Source: Haloarcula marismortui ATCC 43049 (lineage in GTDB: Archaea > Halobacteriota > Halobacteria > Halobacteriales > Haloarculaceae). From it: a stretch of DNA of 64,000 bases. Within the stretch, counting starts at the first letter, position 1. The number at the start of each line of letters is the position of its first letter. The DNA is taken from NCBI RefSeq assembly GCF_000011085.1, contig NC_006396.1, forward strand, positions 2,604,001 to 2,668,000, given 5' to 3'. A program made the position numbers and the translations under genes. Shown piece after piece: positions 1 through 8,294 of the stretch. A model generated the notes under the pieces. That model was given only the letters and a program-made list of their open reading frames with translations. It was not told where the DNA came from and searched no databases.

Positions 1-153
1 AGCGGGCGGTCAGTCGACCCTGGCGACGCTACCGCTCTGTAAGCAGGCAGCGCTCCGGACTCACACCCGTTGGCCTGTGCGTTCGTGCGGCGGACCCTGA
101 TACCCTCCCGAAGGGAAAGGTATAGCACGGTCGCTGCCGGATGTTCCGATATC

Positions 154-2841
154 ATGACCACGACCGGTGAGGAACGCGAGCGGGGGTTCGATCATACGGA
201 GATCGAGCCCCGGTGGCAGCGCACGTGGGACGAGGCCGACGTGTTCCGGATCGACGACGACGAGACCGACCCGGAGTACGTGCTGGCGATGTTCCCCTAC
301 ACGTCCGGAAGCCTCCACATGGGCCACGTCCGGAACTACACAATCACGGATGCTTACGCCCGCTTCGAGCGGATGCGCGGCGAGAGCGTCCTCCACCCGA
401 TGGGGTGGGACTCCTTCGGCCTCCCGGCTGAGAACGCCGCCGAGGAACGCGACACCAACCCGCGGGACTGGACGATGCAGTGCATCGACTCGATGCGTGA
501 CCAGCTCACGGAGATGGGCTTTGGCTACGACTGGGACCGCGAACTCGCGACCTGTGAACCCGACTACTACCAGTGGAACCAGTGGCTGTTCAAACAGTTC
601 CGCGAGGAAGGGCTGGTCGAGCGTCAGGCCGCCGAGCTGAACTGGTGTCCCTCCTGTGAGACTGTCCTCGCCGACGAGCAGGTCGAGGGCGAGGAAGAAC
701 TGTGCTGGCGCTGTGACACGCCCATCGAGGCCCGCGAGATGGACCAGTGGTTCTTCACTATCACCGACTACGCCGAGGAACTGCTCGAGGACTTAGACGA
801 CCTCGAGGGCTGGCCGAACAACGTCCGGGAGATGCAGCGTAACTGGATCGGCAAGCAAGAGGGGGCGAGCGTCGCCTTCGAGGTCGGCGACTACGGCGAG
901 GTCGACATCTTCACGACCCGTCTGGACACCATCCACGGGGCGACGTTCTTCTCGCTGGCTCCCGGTCATCCCGTCGCGCAGGAGATCGCCCAACAGAACG
1001 ACGAGGTTGCGGAGTACATCGAGACGGCAGAGCAGGCCGACGAGGACGAGCTGGACGTAACTTCCGGCGTGTTCACCGGCGAGTACGCGACCAATCCCGC
1101 TACTGGCGAGGAGATTCCTGTCTACGTCGCCGACTACGTGCTGACCGACGTGGGAACCGGAGCGCTGTACGCCGTGCCAGCCCACGACGAGCGCGACCAC
1201 GAGTTTGCCACACACCACGACATCGACATCGTGCAGGTCGTCGAACCGACCGACGACGCGGACGCTGACCCCGAAGACATCGACGTGCAGGAAGCAGCCT
1301 ACCCCGAGGACGGCCTGCTGGTCAACAGCGGCGAGTTCGACGGGCTGGCGAGCGCCGAGGCCCGCGACCGCTTCGTCGAGGAGTTCGACGGCGAACACAG
1401 GACGGAGTACAACCTCCGCGACTGGGGTATCTCCCGCCAGCGCTACTGGGGCACGCCAATTCCGATGATTCACTGCGACGACTGTGGCTACGTCGAGGTC
1501 CCCGACGAGGATCTCCCCGTCGAACTGCCGGAGTTCGTCCACACGACTGGGAACCCGCTGGACGCCGCTGAGGAGTGGAAGCAGGTTGATTGTCCGGACT
1601 GCGGTGCCGACGCGGTGCGGGAGACGGACACGATGGACACCTTCGTCGACTCCTCGTGGTACTTCCTGCGGTACACCTCGCCGGAGATGGATGAGGCTCC
1701 CTTCGACGCCGAGCGGGCCAGCGACTGGATGCCGGTCGACCAGTACGTCGGCGGTATCGAACACGCCGTGATGCACCTGCTGTACGCCCGCTTCTTCACG
1801 AAAGTGCTTGACGACCTCGACATGGTTGATGGCGTCCGCGAACCCTTCACCAACCTCACGAACCAGGGGATGGTGCTTGGCGAGGACGGCAACAAGATGT
1901 CGAAGAGTCTGGATAACGGCGTCTCACCCCAGCGCATCATCGAGGAGTACGGCGCGGACACGGCCCGACTGTTCATCATGGAGGCCGCCCAGCCAGAGAA
2001 GGAGTTCGCTTGGAGTCCTGAAGGTGTACAGTCCGCCCACAGCTTCCTCCAGAACGTGTACACGCTGGTTTCGGCCTACGCGGAGGGTGAGGCGGGGACC
2101 GCCACTGACACGGAGAATGGGGCCGACATCGCGGACTACGTCGCCCGCGAAATCGACGCGACGGCAGCGAACGCGACGGCGGAGTTCGAGGACTTTCGGT
2201 TCAACCACGCGTTGCAGGCTGTCCGGGAACTGGTGTCGCTGCTGCGCCGGTATCAGGAGGCGACCACCCCCGATGCTGACACCTTCGAGCGCGGGCTGGC
2301 GACGGCGGCGAAACTGCTCGCCCCGGTTGCTCCCCACGCCGCAGAGGAGATGTGGGCCGAACTGGGCCATGACGACCTCATCGCCGAGGCCGAGTGGCCG
2401 GCCGCCGACGCCCCCGCCGACTACGAGATGGAGCGCCGGCTGGTCGAAAACACTCGCGAAGACATCCGCGACATCGTCGAGACGGTCGGTATCGAGGACC
2501 CGCAGACCATCACGCTCGCGATCGCACCGGGGTGGAAACACCGCGTCCTCGACCTCGCCCGGAACGCTGACGGCAACGTCGTCGGGACCGTCATGCAGGA
2601 CGAGGACCTGCGCGAGCAGGGCGAGGCGGCCGCGGACTTCGCCAAGGAACTGGCCGGCCGCGCACAATCGCTCGACGAGCAACTCCCGCCCGAGCGCGAA
2701 CAGGCAGCGCTCGAACGGGCCGCGTGGCTCATCGAACGGGAGTTCGGCGCTGACGTGGTCGTGCAGGGACCCGAGGAGGCGGACCCCGACCTCGTCGGCA
2801 AATCCGGTCCCGGCCGACCGGCCATCGATATCGAAGAATAG
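154..2841 (+). CDS. leuS: Leucyl-tRNA synthetase
   Basis: Charges tRNA-Leu with leucine in the cytoplasm (class I synthetase). From ATG 154 the protein is 895 residues. The HIGH signature is HMGH at residues 55-58 inside SGSLHMGHVRNY, and the KMSKS loop starts near residue 581 (GNKMSKSLDNG). A cysteine ribbon begins at C165/C168 (WCPSCE) and continues CWRC; a second pair of CxxC motifs (CDDCG, CPDCG) follows before KMSKS. The catalytic core (HPMGWDSFGLPAEN) looks more like bacterial LeuRS than the usual archaeal form, a family-level impression. The reading frame stays open upstream to a TTG at 70, but the ATG gives a normal N-terminus and GGTATAGC at 119-126 could be its TATA box. Confidence 0.97.
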   Translation: MTTTGEERERGFDHTEIEPRWQRTWDEADVFRIDDDETDPEYVLAMFPYTSGSLHMGHVRNYTITDAYARFERMRGESVLHPMGWDSFGLPAENAAEERDTNPRDWTMQCIDSMRDQLTEMGFGYDWDRELATCEPDYYQWNQWLFKQFREEGLVERQAAELNWCPSCETVLADEQVEGEEELCWRCDTPIEAREMDQWFFTITDYAEELLEDLDDLEGWPNNVREMQRNWIGKQEGASVAFEVGDYGEVDIFTTRLDTIHGATFFSLAPGHPVAQEIAQQNDEVAEYIETAEQADEDELDVTSGVFTGEYATNPATGEEIPVYVADYVLTDVGTGALYAVPAHDERDHEFATHHDIDIVQVVEPTDDADADPEDIDVQEAAYPEDGLLVNSGEFDGLASAEARDRFVEEFDGEHRTEYNLRDWGISRQRYWGTPIPMIHCDDCGYVEVPDEDLPVELPEFVHTTGNPLDAAEEWKQVDCPDCGADAVRETDTMDTFVDSSWYFLRYTSPEMDEAPFDAERASDWMPVDQYVGGIEHAVMHLLYARFFTKVLDDLDMVDGVREPFTNLTNQGMVLGEDGNKMSKSLDNGVSPQRIIEEYGADTARLFIMEAAQPEKEFAWSPEGVQSAHSFLQNVYTLVSAYAEGEAGTATDTENGADIADYVAREIDATAANATAEFEDFRFNHALQAVRELVSLLRRYQEATTPDADTFERGLATAAKLLAPVAPHAAEEMWAELGHDDLIAEAEWPAADAPADYEMERRLVENTREDIRDIVETVGIEDPQTITLAIAPGWKHRVLDLARNADGNVVGTVMQDEDLREQGEAAADFAKELAGRAQSLDEQLPPEREQAALERAAWLIEREFGADVVVQGPEEADPDLVGKSGPGRPAIDIEE

Positions 2842-2873
2842 CTCGCAGTCGTCCGATTTTCGTCTGTCGCGGC

Positions 2874-3326
2874 CTACTCGGCGCTAACTAGCCCAGTGTC
2901 GACGAGGTCTTCGAAGACGCTCGCCGCGTGGCCGTCGGGACCGACTCGTTCGTACACGGCGACGACGCGCTCCCGTGCGATAACGTACGTCGTCCGCTGG
3001 CTCCGTCCGTCGACGAGTGGCACGTCGAACGCTTCACACAGTCGCCCTTCGGGGTCGGCCAGCAGGTCGAAACTGATGTCGTTCGCTTCAGCAAAGTCGC
3101 GGTGGCTCTCGACGCCGTCGGTCGAGACGCCGTACACTGAGACGCCCGTGTCTTCGAACCGCTGTGCGTGCTCCTCGAACTGTTCTGTCTCCGTCGTACA
3201 GCCCGGCGTGTCGTCCGCCGGATAGAAGTACAGCACTGTTGGCTGCTCGAAGTTGGGCTGGACCGCGTCGCCGTGCTGGTTCGTCGCCCTGATCGTCGGT
3301 ACGTCGGTACCGGGTTCGAGTACCAT
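2874..3326 (-). CDS. Peroxiredoxin, Bcp/PrxQ-like
   Basis: Thiol peroxidase that should reduce hydrogen and alkyl peroxides in the cytoplasm. The 150-residue protein has the AhpC/TSA thioredoxin fold, with the peroxidatic Cys at about C43 in PADDTPGCTTE. The usual PrxQ resolving Cys five residues later is absent; the only other Cys is near residue 97 (GRLCEAF), so it is either a one-Cys enzyme or uses an unusual partner. It lies 2 nt after the Hsp20 gene and is probably cotranscribed with it, which fits a stress-response pair. Confidence 0.92.
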   Translation of the reverse strand: MVLEPGTDVPTIRATNQHGDAVQPNFEQPTVLYFYPADDTPGCTTETEQFEEHAQRFEDTGVSVYGVSTDGVESHRDFAEANDISFDLLADPEGRLCEAFDVPLVDGRSQRTTYVIARERVVAVYERVGPDGHAASVFEDLVDTGLVSAE

Positions 3327-3328
3327 CG

Positions 3329-3736
3329 TCAGTTTACAGGGATATCTGTCCCGTCGTCGTCCTCGTTGTGTCCAACCTTCGCCAGCCGCACAGTGAGAAC
3401 GCCGCTGTCGTAGCTCGCGGTGGTCTCACCGTCGTCGACGGCTTCGGGGAGGCGAACCGACCGGCTCAGCGACTGCTGACGGCGCTCGCGCTGGACGTAC
3501 TGGCCGTCGGTTGATTCCCGCTCCTGGCTTGATGTGGCGCTGATGGTGAGCTTGCGGTCCTCGACAAGCTGGACGTCGATGTCCTCGCTGTCGTAGCCGG
3601 GCAGGTCCGCGTGGACGAGGAAGGCGTCGCCCTTGTCGAGGACGTCGACCGGGATAGCGCCCATGTCGACGCCGAACTGCTCTCCCAGCATATCGAACGC
3701 GCGCTCGATTTCGCTGAACGGATCGCGGTCAGACAT
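3329..3736 (-). CDS. hsp20: Small heat-shock protein, Hsp20/alpha-crystallin family
   Basis: ATP-independent holdase chaperone of 135 residues. The N-terminal part (DPFSEIERAFDMLGEQFG) is typical of haloarchaeal Hsp20. The alpha-crystallin domain runs from about residue 38 to 125, with FLVHADLPGYDSEDIDV near its start and the conserved A-x-x-x-x-G-V-L-T-V strand (ASYDSGVLTVRLAK) near its end. It is the first gene of a two-gene minus-strand unit with the peroxiredoxin. Confidence 0.93.
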   Translation of the reverse strand: MSDRDPFSEIERAFDMLGEQFGVDMGAIPVDVLDKGDAFLVHADLPGYDSEDIDVQLVEDRKLTISATSSQERESTDGQYVQRERRQQSLSRSVRLPEAVDDGETTASYDSGVLTVRLAKVGHNEDDDGTDIPVN

Positions 3737-3798
3737 ACACGGGGGTACACGGGCCCGGGACTTAACGCTTGAAGCGGGGCCGGCGGTGTTTCGCCGGC

Positions 3799-4614
3799 TC
3801 AGTTGACGACCGTCTTGGAGTCATATGACCCGAGCCGGCGGACCCACCCCTTCCCGGCGATGTCCTCGATATCAGCGAGAGCCTCCTGCGTGCGCTGCTC
3901 GTAGAGACCGGCCGAGATGTCGATGTGGAAGACGTAGTCCCCGAGCCGCTCACCGCTGGGCCGGGACTCGACGCGGGTGAGGTTGATGTCGCGGTCTGCG
4001 AACGGCTCCAGCAGTTCAAGCAGGAGGCCGGGGTAGTCGACGTCGGGATAGACAATAAAGGAGGTCTTGCCGCCGGCCTCGCTGCGCTCGCTCTTCGAGG
4101 CGACGACGACGAAGCGGGTGGCGTTCGAGGACCGGTCCTGAATGTCCTCGGCGAGCACTTTCAGTTCGGTGCCGTTGGTCGCGTTCTCGGGGTGGCCGAT
4201 AGCGGCGATGTCAGCGTCGCCACGGGCGCGTTCGACGCCGCGGGCCGTCGACGCGACGGCCTCGACATTGACCCCGGGGTAGTGCTCGTCGAGCCAGCCG
4301 CGACACTGAGCCAGCGCCTGTGCATGGCTGGCTACCAGTGAGAACGAGTCGTCCTGTGCGAGCAGGGCGTGGCGGATCGGCGTGATAACCTCCTCGACGA
4401 CGGCAACGTCGTACTCCGCGAAGGCGTCGAGCGATTCGGTGACAGAGCCCTCGATGCTGTTTTCGACGGGGACGACGCCGCGCTCGGCCTCGCCGTTGGC
4501 GACGGCCTCGACGATGGCGGTCACTGACTCGGAGAAGGAGATATCGTCGTCGGTGACTGCCTGTGCGGCGCGGTGTGAGTAGGTCCCCTCAGGACCTAAG
4601 GTAACAGTGGTCAT
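3799..4614 (-). CDS. pheA: Prephenate dehydratase
   Basis: Converts prephenate to phenylpyruvate in phenylalanine synthesis. The 271-residue protein has an N-terminal PDT domain beginning VTLGPEGTYSHRAAQ, the catalytic-region motif NATRFVVVA near residues 163-171, and a C-terminal ACT domain (residues 185-265) with ESRPSGERLGDYVFHIDI, the Phe-binding ESRP element used for feedback inhibition. It is monofunctional, with no chorismate mutase domain. It is not next to pheST, so its regulation is separate from the leader ORF at 21767. Confidence 0.96.
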   Translation of the reverse strand: MTTVTLGPEGTYSHRAAQAVTDDDISFSESVTAIVEAVANGEAERGVVPVENSIEGSVTESLDAFAEYDVAVVEEVITPIRHALLAQDDSFSLVASHAQALAQCRGWLDEHYPGVNVEAVASTARGVERARGDADIAAIGHPENATNGTELKVLAEDIQDRSSNATRFVVVASKSERSEAGGKTSFIVYPDVDYPGLLLELLEPFADRDINLTRVESRPSGERLGDYVFHIDISAGLYEQRTQEALADIEDIAGKGWVRRLGSYDSKTVVN

Positions 4615-4689
4615 ACCCGGGGTACAGCGGTGGGAACCAAAAGAACCGTGGTCATCGGCAAGCGCTGTGTCGCCGCAGTGTGCCGTGAT

Positions 4690-5529
4690 TCAGGACAACC
4701 GCGCCAGCTCCTCGTCAGTGAGGTCGATGGCGCTTGCAGCCACGTTCTGTTCGAGGTGGTCGAGACTGCTGGTTCCGGGAATCGGGAGTGTCACGTCCGA
4801 GTGCCCCAGCAGCCACGCCAACGCGATCTGGTAGGGCGTGGCGTCGTGGCGCTGGGCTATCTCATCGATACCGTCGACGCCGCCGAGGTCGCCAGCGCCG
4901 AGCGGGAACCACGGGATGAACCCGATGCCGTAGCGCTCGCAGGCTTCCAGCACGTCCTCGTCGTCGCGGTGGCTGAGGTTGTACTGGTTCTGGACCGTCA
5001 CGATGTCGACGATGTCTCGGGCGCGGTCAAGTTGTTCGACGGAGACGTTCGAGACGCCGATGTGGCGGATCAACCCTTCATCCTTCATCTCGGCGAGCGC
5101 GTGAATCGAATCTTCGAACGGCGTGTCGGGGTCCGGTCGGTGGTACTGGTACAGGTCGATAGGGTCCATCTGCAGGCGGTCCCGCGAGCACAACTGGGCG
5201 TTGCGCAGGTAGTCCGGGTCGCCGTGTGCCAGCCAGTCCGCGTCGGTGTTACGGAGCAGGCCGCCCTTCGTCGCGATGACGAGGTCCTCGCGTTCGGTGT
5301 CGAGCGCTTCGCCGATGAGCCGCTCCGAGACGCCCGGCCCGTACGAATCCGCCGTGTCGATGAAGTCAACACCGAGTTCCACCGCCCGCTTCAGTACGGC
5401 GTGAGCGTCCGTCTCGTTGTCTGGCTCGCCGATGACATCATCACCCGTGAGCCGCATCGCGCCGAAGCCGAGCCGGTGGACCGTGAGTTCGCCACCGATA
5501 TCGAACGTCTCACTCTCGTTTGTAACCAT
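4690..5529 (-). CDS. Aldo/keto reductase
   Basis: NAD(P)H-dependent oxidoreductase of the AKR superfamily, substrate unknown. The 279-residue protein shows the catalytic tetrad in order: Asp and Tyr in DFIDTADSYGPG, Lys in IATKGG, His in YQYHRPD. The cofactor-binding end is IPGTSSLDHLEQN. The frame continues upstream to 5610, but ATG 5529 gives the usual start (MVTNESETFDIGG). It stands alone between pheA and a membrane-protein gene on the same strand. Confidence 0.92.
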   Translation of the reverse strand: MVTNESETFDIGGELTVHRLGFGAMRLTGDDVIGEPDNETDAHAVLKRAVELGVDFIDTADSYGPGVSERLIGEALDTEREDLVIATKGGLLRNTDADWLAHGDPDYLRNAQLCSRDRLQMDPIDLYQYHRPDPDTPFEDSIHALAEMKDEGLIRHIGVSNVSVEQLDRARDIVDIVTVQNQYNLSHRDDEDVLEACERYGIGFIPWFPLGAGDLGGVDGIDEIAQRHDATPYQIALAWLLGHSDVTLPIPGTSSLDHLEQNVAASAIDLTDEELARLS

Positions 5530-5606
5530 GTGAACACGGTTGTCCGCACGCCTGAAAATAGCCGCGTCGGCGCAGGTCGTCGGTGTCGACACCTCACGTA
5601 GCCCGC

Positions 5607-6236
5607 TCACTCGCTGCTACGGTGGAACAGCGCAAGGTGAACGAGGAGGTAGCGTGAGGCGTAAAAAACCGTCACGCTGGCGACAAAGGCAAACAGCGAG
5701 ACGGCCGCAACTGACAGCCCGAACCCGGAGGCGACGAACGGGTTTCGACCCGTGAACGCGATGTATGCGGACACTGCGTCACCGCCGCCCAGACCCACAG
5801 CGAACAGGCAAAGCGAGAGGACAATCGCCAGGCCGCCGGTTCCGAGGCCGACGTACCGCGCGAAGTCCTCGGCGTTGAGCGCCGCGTGCGCCTGTCGCTC
5901 GGTCAGCGGGGCGAGCCGGACCCGGTAGAGAACTGACCCGACGAGTAATGTCGCACCGAACAACTGGAGGAATCCGCCGAATACCCCGAGCAACAGCACT
6001 TTCGGCGAGGCGAGGTCGGGGTTAATCGATGGCAGAAACGCCGCGGTGCTGTCCGGATACAGCCCGTAGACCGGGAGTAACAGTGCCAGCGCGCCAAGCA
6101 GGGCGCTCTGGAGCGCGAGCGTCCGCGGGACAGTCTGTCTGAGATACGAGTGGCGTTCATAGCGGAGTCGCTCGTACGTCGACCCCGAAATGATTGCCTG
6201 GGCGATAGTGTCGTCGGGCTGTGAATCAGTAGACAT
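5607..6236 (-). CDS. Haloarchaeal membrane protein of unknown function
   Basis: 209 residues with about four transmembrane segments: two in the first half (LALQSALLGALALLLPVYG; KVLLLGVFGGFLQLFGATLL), then VGLGTGGLAIVLSLCLFAVG and FVASGFGLSVAAVSLFAFVA. The N-terminal 40 residues are soluble and basic (ERLRYERHSYLRQ). I do not recognise the family beyond its being typical of haloarchaea. It has its own promoter-like AT-rich upstream region (6240-6330), with a GGTAAATAGG TATA-like element on the minus strand. Confidence 0.82.
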   Translation of the reverse strand: MSTDSQPDDTIAQAIISGSTYERLRYERHSYLRQTVPRTLALQSALLGALALLLPVYGLYPDSTAAFLPSINPDLASPKVLLLGVFGGFLQLFGATLLVGSVLYRVRLAPLTERQAHAALNAEDFARYVGLGTGGLAIVLSLCLFAVGLGGGDAVSAYIAFTGRNPFVASGFGLSVAAVSLFAFVASVTVFYASRYLLVHLALFHRSSE

Positions 6237-6382
6237 ATGTTACCGGTTCCTATTTACCGACAGTTTACTCAATCCACAATATAACCCTTTTGCACGGCGC
6301 AAAATTATGACTCTCTGATAATAAACGGTATCAGAGTTGTGTTAAAACATAATGGCCCTTCGCGAACCAGCCCAGAACGTTC

Positions 6383-7801
6383 TCAGCGCGTGTGAACCGC
6401 TTCGCCGCGTGCTGCTGCGGCCGCCTCGTGGACCGCTTCGGAGAGTGTCGGGTGCGTGTGGATCGTCCCGGCGATGTCTTCCAGCCGCGCGCCCATCTCG
6501 ATGCCCAGCCCGAGTTCGGCGATGAGTTCAGACGCCTCCGGACCAACGATCTGTGCCCCGAGCAGGAACTCCTCGTCGGCATCAGCGACGACGCGGACGA
6601 ACCCTTCCTTCTCGTTGACCGTGAGCGCACGGCCGTTGGCTCGGACCGGCATCTGTCCAATGACCGGCTCGAAGCCCGCCGCCTCGGCCTCCGACTCAGT
6701 CATCCCGACGGTCGCGATTTCGGGGTCGGTGAATACCGCGGCGGGAATCGCCTGGTGGTCGAACGCGGCTGGCTCACCGGCGGCGGCTCTCGCGGCAACC
6801 TCGCCCTCAGCCATCGCCTTGTGGGCCAGCATCGGTTCTCCGGCCACGTCACCGACTGCAAACACCGACTCAAACGCCGTTCGGCACTGGTCGTCGGTCG
6901 GAATGACGCCGTTCTCGTCCGTCTGGAGGTCGATGTTATCCAGCGCGAGTGTATCCGTGACCGGCTCGCGGCCGACCGCGACAAGACATTTCTCGGCGTT
7001 GTACTCAGTGACCACCTCGTCTTCGTCAACGGTCTGGACGCGAATGCCCTCGTCTGTCTCCTCCCAGTTGTCGGCCGCCTCGCCGAAGTTGAAATCGATA
7101 CCCAGCTCCTCGGCGCGGTCCCGAACGACCGTCGCGATGTCGTCTTCGTAGCCGGGCAACACGTCATCAAGCATTTCGACGACGGTGACCTCCGCACCAA
7201 GCTTTGCGAACACCGTCGAGAGCTCCATGCCGATATAGCCCGCGCCGACGACGAGCAGCTTCTCCGGGACCGATTCGAGTGCAAGCGCGTCCTTCGATGA
7301 GAGGATGTGCTCGCCGTCGAATTCGAAGCCCGGGACCGCCATCGGTCGGCTCCCCGTCGCAACGATGGCGTGTTCGAACGACAGCGATTCGGAGCCCTGT
7401 CCCTCACCGCCGTGGGCAACCCGGACCGTCCCGTCGTCGACGAACTCGGCGGTCCCCTCCACCAGATTGACGCCGGCGTTCTTACACAGCGATTCGACGC
7501 CCCGTGTCAGCCGTGTGACGACGCCGTCTTTCCACTCGGTCATTCCGGCCATGTCGACGGCCGGGTCCGCGAATACGCCCATCGACTCGGCCTGCCGGGC
7601 GTCGTGGGCGACATCCGAGGCCGAGATGAGTGCTTTCGAGGGGATACAGCCGTGGTTCAGACAGGTCCCGCCGTAGGCATCCCGCTCGACAAGCGTCGTG
7701 TCTAGTCCCAGTTGCGCACCCCGGATCGCAGCGACGTAGCCGCCCGGACCGCCGCCGATAACAAGCAGTTCCGTTCCCGTAGTGACATCTCCAACGACCA
7801 T
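6383..7801 (-). CDS. lpdA: Dihydrolipoyl dehydrogenase (E3)
   Basis: FAD-dependent E3 subunit that reoxidises dihydrolipoamide with NAD+ for 2-oxoacid dehydrogenase complexes. The 472-residue protein has the FAD dinucleotide fold GGGPGGYVAA near residue 16, redox-active cysteines C47 and C52 in GGTCLNHGCIPSK, the NAD-binding fold GAGYIGMELS, and the C-terminal dimer motif HTHPTLSEAVHEA with the catalytic His. It is the distal gene of the minus-strand block E1alpha-E1beta-E2-(small membrane protein)-lpdA. Confidence 0.97.
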   Translation of the reverse strand: MVVGDVTTGTELLVIGGGPGGYVAAIRGAQLGLDTTLVERDAYGGTCLNHGCIPSKALISASDVAHDARQAESMGVFADPAVDMAGMTEWKDGVVTRLTRGVESLCKNAGVNLVEGTAEFVDDGTVRVAHGGEGQGSESLSFEHAIVATGSRPMAVPGFEFDGEHILSSKDALALESVPEKLLVVGAGYIGMELSTVFAKLGAEVTVVEMLDDVLPGYEDDIATVVRDRAEELGIDFNFGEAADNWEETDEGIRVQTVDEDEVVTEYNAEKCLVAVGREPVTDTLALDNIDLQTDENGVIPTDDQCRTAFESVFAVGDVAGEPMLAHKAMAEGEVAARAAAGEPAAFDHQAIPAAVFTDPEIATVGMTESEAEAAGFEPVIGQMPVRANGRALTVNEKEGFVRVVADADEEFLLGAQIVGPEASELIAELGLGIEMGARLEDIAGTIHTHPTLSEAVHEAAAAARGEAVHTR

Positions 7802-7858
7802 AGCGGTGCCTCGTCCGGGTCCGTGAAAAGCTATCGCCCTTCAGCTCGCTGTCGTCTC

Positions 7859-8239
7859 TCACCTGCGCCGTCGGTACAGGTAGTACCCGATGACCGGCAC
7901 TGACACCGCAAACGCCGCGAGCAGTGTCGCCCCCACGGCGTGGGCGATGCCGGCGAGCGCATACAGCGGTGTGGGGGTCCAGTCCCCGTCGGTCTGCCGG
8001 AGGTGTCGACTGTCGAGAAAGAGGCCGACCGTGAGAAGCAGGCTGAACAGCACACCCGCCCAACTGGCGAGGACGGTCAGGGCAAACGCGCCGAGGAACG
8101 TTCCGAGACTCCCCTCACCGGCCGACCCCGACGAAATGACTAGTTCCATCCCGACTCGGGAGAGGGCAACACAGCCCGGAGCCAGCACAAACAGCGTGGC
8201 TAACCCGTACCAGACCCACGTGTCTCTTGTGGAGGGCAT
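7859..8239 (-). CDS. Small membrane protein, unknown
   Basis: From ATG 8239 the product is 126 residues with three hydrophobic helices (WYGLATLFVLAPGCVAL; FLGAFALTVLASWAGVLFSL; GATLLAAFAVSVPVIGYYL) and a basic C-terminal tail (YRRRR). The frame is open upstream to 8380, but that part overlaps the end of the E2 gene and has a shadow-like composition. It sits between the E2 and lpdA genes on the same strand, yet nothing in it suggests a role in the dehydrogenase complex. Confidence 0.7.
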   Translation of the reverse strand: MPSTRDTWVWYGLATLFVLAPGCVALSRVGMELVISSGSAGEGSLGTFLGAFALTVLASWAGVLFSLLLTVGLFLDSRHLRQTDGDWTPTPLYALAGIAHAVGATLLAAFAVSVPVIGYYLYRRRR

Positions 8240-8294
8240 CACGAGCCCTGTCGTTCCAGTGACTGGTCTGGTTTTCGGTTGCGAACCCGGGCAG

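Noticed and set aside
1-153. End of an upstream gene or leader before leuS
   Set aside because: No frame with coding character and no Leu-codon cluster; only a weak TATA-like GGTATAGC at 119-126.
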